DNA of 64,000 nucleotides from an uncultured Corynebacterium sp. (GTDB lineage Bacteria; Actinomycetota; Actinomycetes; Mycobacteriales; Mycobacteriaceae): NCBI RefSeq assembly GCF_946998835.1, contig NZ_CAMQAZ010000010.1, positions 1 through 64,000 of the forward strand. Direction: 5' to 3'. The notes under the pieces are model-generated. The model ran no database searches, was not told where the DNA came from, and saw nothing but the letters and a program-made list of their open reading frames with translations. Every line of letters begins with the position of its first letter. The first letter of the stretch is position 1. A program made the position numbers and the translations under genes. This document shows, piece by piece, positions 60,857 through 64,000 of the stretch.

Positions 60857-62422
60857 TTACTGCGTATCCTCCAAAAGCTCGGTGGGCAGAACCAGACCAT
60901 GGCGAACCAGGTCAACGATGATTGGAACTAGCGCATCCTTAACCTCGGGAACTTTGGACTCGTCGAAGGCACCGAACATCGCCATGATGTCGATGACGGA
61001 TCCGAGCGCCGCCTCGGGGTGTAGTGCGCCCAGAATGGTTGCCACGGACTCATCGATGGAGTGTGTCCAGGCGGGACCGTCGGTGCGCGAGATGCGAGTG
61101 TCGAACTCAGCGAAGCCCTGGCCGCTGTCGACGTCGGCAAGCGAAACGCGTTCGATGGCGACACCGGGGCGAACAGCAAAGGAAGCCTCGAGGATGGTGT
61201 CGGCGGTTTGCGCGCGCAGCCATTCGGCGCGGCCGAGATACTCCTCGGCCTCGGCAGCGAAGGGAGCGGCCAAAGGCTGGGGCATTTCCTCGCATACGGC
61301 AGAGGTAGGCCCGTCGATACGCTGAACCGTGATATAGCCGAAGCCGATGCCTGTTACGCCACTGTTGCGGAAGTGTTCCAGCCAGGCGCGGGAGCGCTTG
61401 CAGCCTTCCGTGCTGCGCGGGTCGATGGACTCGTCGCGGAGCCAGGTGCCGATGTACTCCGCCGGCGAAGCGATATCCCGCTGTGTCACCCATACTTCAA
61501 GCCCCTCAGCGGGGAGCCAAGAGGCGATGCGCTGCTGCCAGCTTTCGCCCTCGATATGCGCCCAGGAGCCGAGGAGGTGTGCGGTGCCGCCGTCGGTGAG
61601 ATGGTCGGCCAGACCGCGAAGCATCAGTTCGGTTGCGCCGTCTAGATTCAGTCCGGAGTCGCGGTAGACGTGCTCCACGCTCGGAAGCCCCACGACGAAC
61701 GGCGGGTTGGCCACAATACGGTCGAACTTTTGGCCTGCAATCGGTTCGAACCACGAGCCTTCGAGTGCTTCTGCCTGGTCAAATCCGTTCGCGGCGAAAG
61801 TGGCGCGGGCAAAGAGCAGTGCGCGGGGATGAACATCCGTCGCCACAATCGATTTCGCCTCGGGCTGAGCGAGGCTCTGGACGCCGCAACCGGCTCCGAG
61901 GTCCAGCACAGAGCCTACCGCTGAGGTTGGCGAGATATCGAGCAGGGAGCGGGAAGCACGACCGACACCTAAGACATGGTCAGGGCCGGGTACGTGGTCG
62001 CTCATGGAGGCATCGCGGTCGGAAAAGACAATACGGTCGACACCGGAGAACTCAATTGGCCGCACATCGATGCACACCCGAGCCTCGGCGGCAGTGCCAG
62101 CAAGTACGCCGCTGTCCAGCAGTTTAGAAGCCAGCTCAGTGCCGAAAAGTTGCTCGGCATTGACTGTGTCACCCAAAATGAGCAGGCGAAACGCGGTGAC
62201 AGTATCTGCAGAGATACCGTTGGCATCGGTGAGTAGGACATCGACAATGCCGGGTTCACCGCGGTCTAGTGCTGCCAGCCCCTCTGCACCAAGGACTTGC
62301 CGCAGCGACTCGCTGGAATACTCAAGTTTCCTCAGCGTGGTGGCGAATTCCTCCGCACAGTCGACAAAAGCACGAAGCTGCTGATCAGTTGGGGGCGTGA
62401 AGGTGGAGGGGGAAAAGGTCAT
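60857..62422 (-). CDS. SAM-dependent N6/N5-type methyltransferase
   Basis: A 521-residue cytosolic protein. Residues 1-160 form a DUF7059-like N-terminal domain; the Rossmann methyltransferase domain follows with motif I VLDLGAGCGVQS (about 173-184) and motif IV NPPF (about 237-240), typical of enzymes that methylate amide or exocyclic nitrogens of protein glutamine, RNA or DNA. A C-terminal extra domain of about 180 residues follows. ATG 62422 is preferred: GATAGT lies 7 nt upstream; GTG 62431 is the alternative. Target unknown. Confidence 0.75.
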   Translation of the reverse strand: MTFSPSTFTPPTDQQLRAFVDCAEEFATTLRKLEYSSESLRQVLGAEGLAALDRGEPGIVDVLLTDANGISADTVTAFRLLILGDTVNAEQLFGTELASKLLDSGVLAGTAAEARVCIDVRPIEFSGVDRIVFSDRDASMSDHVPGPDHVLGVGRASRSLLDISPTSAVGSVLDLGAGCGVQSLAQPEAKSIVATDVHPRALLFARATFAANGFDQAEALEGSWFEPIAGQKFDRIVANPPFVVGLPSVEHVYRDSGLNLDGATELMLRGLADHLTDGGTAHLLGSWAHIEGESWQQRIASWLPAEGLEVWVTQRDIASPAEYIGTWLRDESIDPRSTEGCKRSRAWLEHFRNSGVTGIGFGYITVQRIDGPTSAVCEEMPQPLAAPFAAEAEEYLGRAEWLRAQTADTILEASFAVRPGVAIERVSLADVDSGQGFAEFDTRISRTDGPAWTHSIDESVATILGALHPEAALGSVIDIMAMFGAFDESKVPEVKDALVPIIVDLVRHGLVLPTELLEDTQ

Positions 62423-62460
62423 CGTGGGCACTATCTTCGTCGTAAAGCGGGGCGGAGGGG

Positions 62461-63000
62461 CTAGTTAAGAGAGCTTGACGACGGGTCGTCGTCTTCCGGC
62501 ATATCAATGACATTGGCGTCATCGAAGGTGGTGGTGCTGCTGTTGTCATCCGACTGGGGCGATGCGGCGGTGTCCTCGACGCTGGCGGCAGAACCGAGCG
62601 CACGCATTTCGGCTTCCTTGAGAGCACGCTGACGCTGCTGCTCCTCCCACCGGCGGTTTTGCTCGCGCACGACTCCGGGCTTATAGACACGGGGCTTGCG
62701 CTTGTCAGCGGGCTCGCCGACACCGTTGGCAATGACAACCGCAATCCAGGGCATGGGCACGGAGACGACCATCAGGATGGCGGCAATCCACGGCAAGTCC
62801 CACCACATATAAAACGCACCGGAGAGAAGAAGTAGCGGAATGCGTGACCACTGCAGAACCGCGTAGACGTGGCGGCGGTGGTCATAATTGCGAATCCTTG
62901 AGCCGCGGGCGTCGGTAATCAACGCCGCGTCTTTCTTACGTCGCCGAGTACTTCCGCGCTGTGGCGGCGCAGAGGAGCGACGGTCATTGATTCGCGCCAT
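62461..63000 (-). CDS. DUF3099 membrane protein
   Basis: A 179-residue protein of family DUF3099, recognised by LITDARGSRIRNYDHRRHVYAVLQW. Two hydrophobic segments (about 53-69 and 71-92) lie between a basic N-terminus and a long acidic, Ser/Asp-rich C-terminal tail. No function is known. TATGCT lies 8 nt before the ATG, a leaderless-type position. Confidence 0.8.
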   Translation of the reverse strand: MARINDRRSSAPPQRGSTRRRKKDAALITDARGSRIRNYDHRRHVYAVLQWSRIPLLLLSGAFYMWWDLPWIAAILMVVSVPMPWIAVVIANGVGEPADKRKPRVYKPGVVREQNRRWEEQQRQRALKEAEMRALGSAASVEDTAASPQSDDNSSTTTFDDANVIDMPEDDDPSSSSLN

Positions 63001-63175
63001 GGTTGTCTAGCATACGCCTGTGGCCTGCGGACGTCTCAACTGGCTGTGCCCCTGCAACTGTAAGCACGTGCAGACCCGGAGGTGTCCTTAATTTGCTCAA
63101 TGGTGGAAGTACTCGGCGGCGGTCAACACCTGGGGTACTAGGCATAATTTGACCGATGGGGCACAATTGGACTCT

Positions 63176-63424
63176 GTGAGCACTCCATTGAAGACGACAA
63201 AGACGATTGAACGCACTGATACCCGCGTCGATGAGTCGACGAGGGACGACACCCCGAAGTTCTTCCATTACGTCAAGAAGGACCAGATCGTGAACTCCGC
63301 GGTCAACGGCTCCTACGTCGTTGCTCTGTGCGGTGAAACCTTCCCGGTGAAGAAGTCGGCGAAGCCAGGCTCTCCGGTATGCCCTGACTGCGAGCGGATT
63401 TACAAGTCCCTGCGTCGCAAGTGA
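63176..63424 (+). CDS. DUF3039 protein with zinc-like CxxC ends
   Basis: An 82-residue protein of actinobacterial family DUF3039. It has VALCGETFPVKKS and PVCPDCERIYKSL, giving three cysteines and a His (HYVKKD) that could bind zinc. GTG 63176 is preferred; TTG 63149 would add nine residues. Its stop overlaps the next gene's GTG by four bases. Function unknown. Confidence 0.75.
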   Translation: MSTPLKTTKTIERTDTRVDESTRDDTPKFFHYVKKDQIVNSAVNGSYVVALCGETFPVKKSAKPGSPVCPDCERIYKSLRRK

Positions 63425-64000
63425 GCGGGCTTCGTAAATGGCAGCAGGAGGCCCTCGACAAGTACCTGGCAACTAACCCCAAGGACTTCCTTGCGGTGGC
63501 AACACCGGGCGCGGGTAAGACCACCTTCGCCCTGCGCATCGCCAGTGAGCTGCTGTCGCGCCGAATTGTCGAGCGCATCATCGTCGTAGTTCCCACCGAG
63601 CACCTCAAGGTGCAGTGGGCCGCATCTGCTGCTCGTTCGGGGATCGCGTTGGATCCCAAATTCTCCAACGCCAAGGGCGTCGTCAATCCTTCCTACCAGG
63701 GCATTGTGGTGACGTACGCCCAAGTCGCCGTGCATCCGTTCAAGCACCATGCCGTAGCCACCGCTCGGCCGACATTGGTGATTCTGGACGAAGTTCACCA
63801 CGGCGGCGATGCCAAGAGCTGGGGCGACGGCATTTCCGAGGCCTACGGTGATGTCGAGCGCCGACTGTGCCTGACTGGTACACCGTTCCGCTCCGACGAC
63901 GCGGCAATTCCGTTCGTGCGCTACTCGCCCGACGGGGACGGGTTTTCGCGTTCTGTCGCCGATTACACGTACGGCTATTCCAATGCGCTTGCCGACGGCG
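63421..64000 (+). CDS. DEAD/DEAH-box helicase (3' end cut by window)
   Basis: The first 193 residues of a superfamily 2 helicase. Visible are LRKWQQEALDKYL (Q-like motif), Walker A TPGAGKTT near residue 36, motif II LDEVHHGG near 121, and motif III LTGTPFRS near 147. It resembles actinobacterial helicases of the Ssl2/type III restriction-like (COG1061) group. GTG 63421 overlaps the DUF3039 stop as GTGA, so the two are translationally coupled. The rest lies beyond the window. Confidence 0.85.
   Translation, partial: MSGLRKWQQEALDKYLATNPKDFLAVATPGAGKTTFALRIASELLSRRIVERIIVVVPTEHLKVQWAASAARSGIALDPKFSNAKGVVNPSYQGIVVTYAQVAVHPFKHHAVATARPTLVILDEVHHGGDAKSWGDGISEAYGDVERRLCLTGTPFRSDDAAIPFVRYSPDGDGFSRSVADYTYGYSNALADG

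Noticed and set aside
1..64000. Mobile elements, prophage, CRISPR arrays, tRNA or rRNA genes
   Set aside because: I looked for transposase or integrase proteins, regularly spaced repeats and cloverleaf genes and saw none.

Overview
The window is a chromosomal segment of a Corynebacterium (Actinobacteria). The main evidence is a protein-for-protein match to the conserved corynebacterial backbone: pnp, dapB-thyX-dapA-rnj, ftsK, pgsA-cinA-clgR-pspA, bioYMN, recA-recX, miaB-miaA-dapF, hflX, fru/PTS genes, lexA/divS-nrdR, hrpA, ahpDC/oxyR, galE-dtxR-sigB. A DtxR with the metal ligands of the diphtheria repressor, GTG/TTG starts and moderately high GC agree. The species cannot be named from sequence alone. 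No tRNA, rRNA, IS element, prophage or CRISPR array was seen; this is core chromosome, so most novelty lies in leaders, promoters and a few uncharacterised proteins.

Layout. 0-9 kb: a terminator and structured leader before pnp, a convergent MFS exporter, then the lysine/cell-wall, thymidylate and RNA-decay run dapB-thyX-dapA-rnj. 9-19 kb: a TIGR03085-type protein, FtsK translocase, a yybP-ykoY (Mn2+) riboswitch driving a TerC-family transporter, pgsA-cinA-clgR-pspA, and the opposing biotin importer bioYMN with a BioQ-like operator. 19-28 kb: DUF3046, recA-recX, miaB, a membrane protein, a DUF349 protein, miaA and dapF. 28-34 kb: an uncharacterised Cys/Gly-tailed protein, feoA-feoB-feoC-like iron uptake, hflX. 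34-39 kb: nucleobase permease, then the fructose PTS operon fruR-fruK-fruA plus ptsH on the minus strand. 39-46 kb: lexA/divS SOS pair, nrdR, HrpA helicase. 46-56 kb: TrhO, DUF1846, a membrane protein, ahpC-ahpD with divergent oxyR, a DUF3516-type helicase, a PAC2 protein. 56-64 kb: DUF4192, galE, dtxR, sigB, dtd, a methyltransferase, DUF3099, DUF3039 and the start of another helicase.

How genes work together. dapA, dapB and dapF are three steps of one diaminopimelate pathway split over two loci. recA, recX, lexA and divS form the SOS regulon, with TCGAACA-type motifs in both control regions. FeoABC imports ferrous iron and dtxR, the iron repressor, lies in the same window. OxyR faces the AhpC/AhpD peroxide system. 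ClgR and PspA form a stress module. RNase J, PNPase, HrpA and two further helicases give a strong RNA/DNA-processing theme.

The clearest regulatory observations are: (1) a manganese riboswitch whose terminator stem also hides the Shine-Dalgarno of the TerC gene; (2) a recurring -10-like TANNNT hexamer placed about 7 nt before ATG/GTG at many genes, the geometry expected of leaderless mRNAs; (3) an in-frame, membrane-segment-encoding extension directly after the sigB stop codon; and (4) an uncharacterised protein with a five-cysteine C-terminal tail next to the iron genes.
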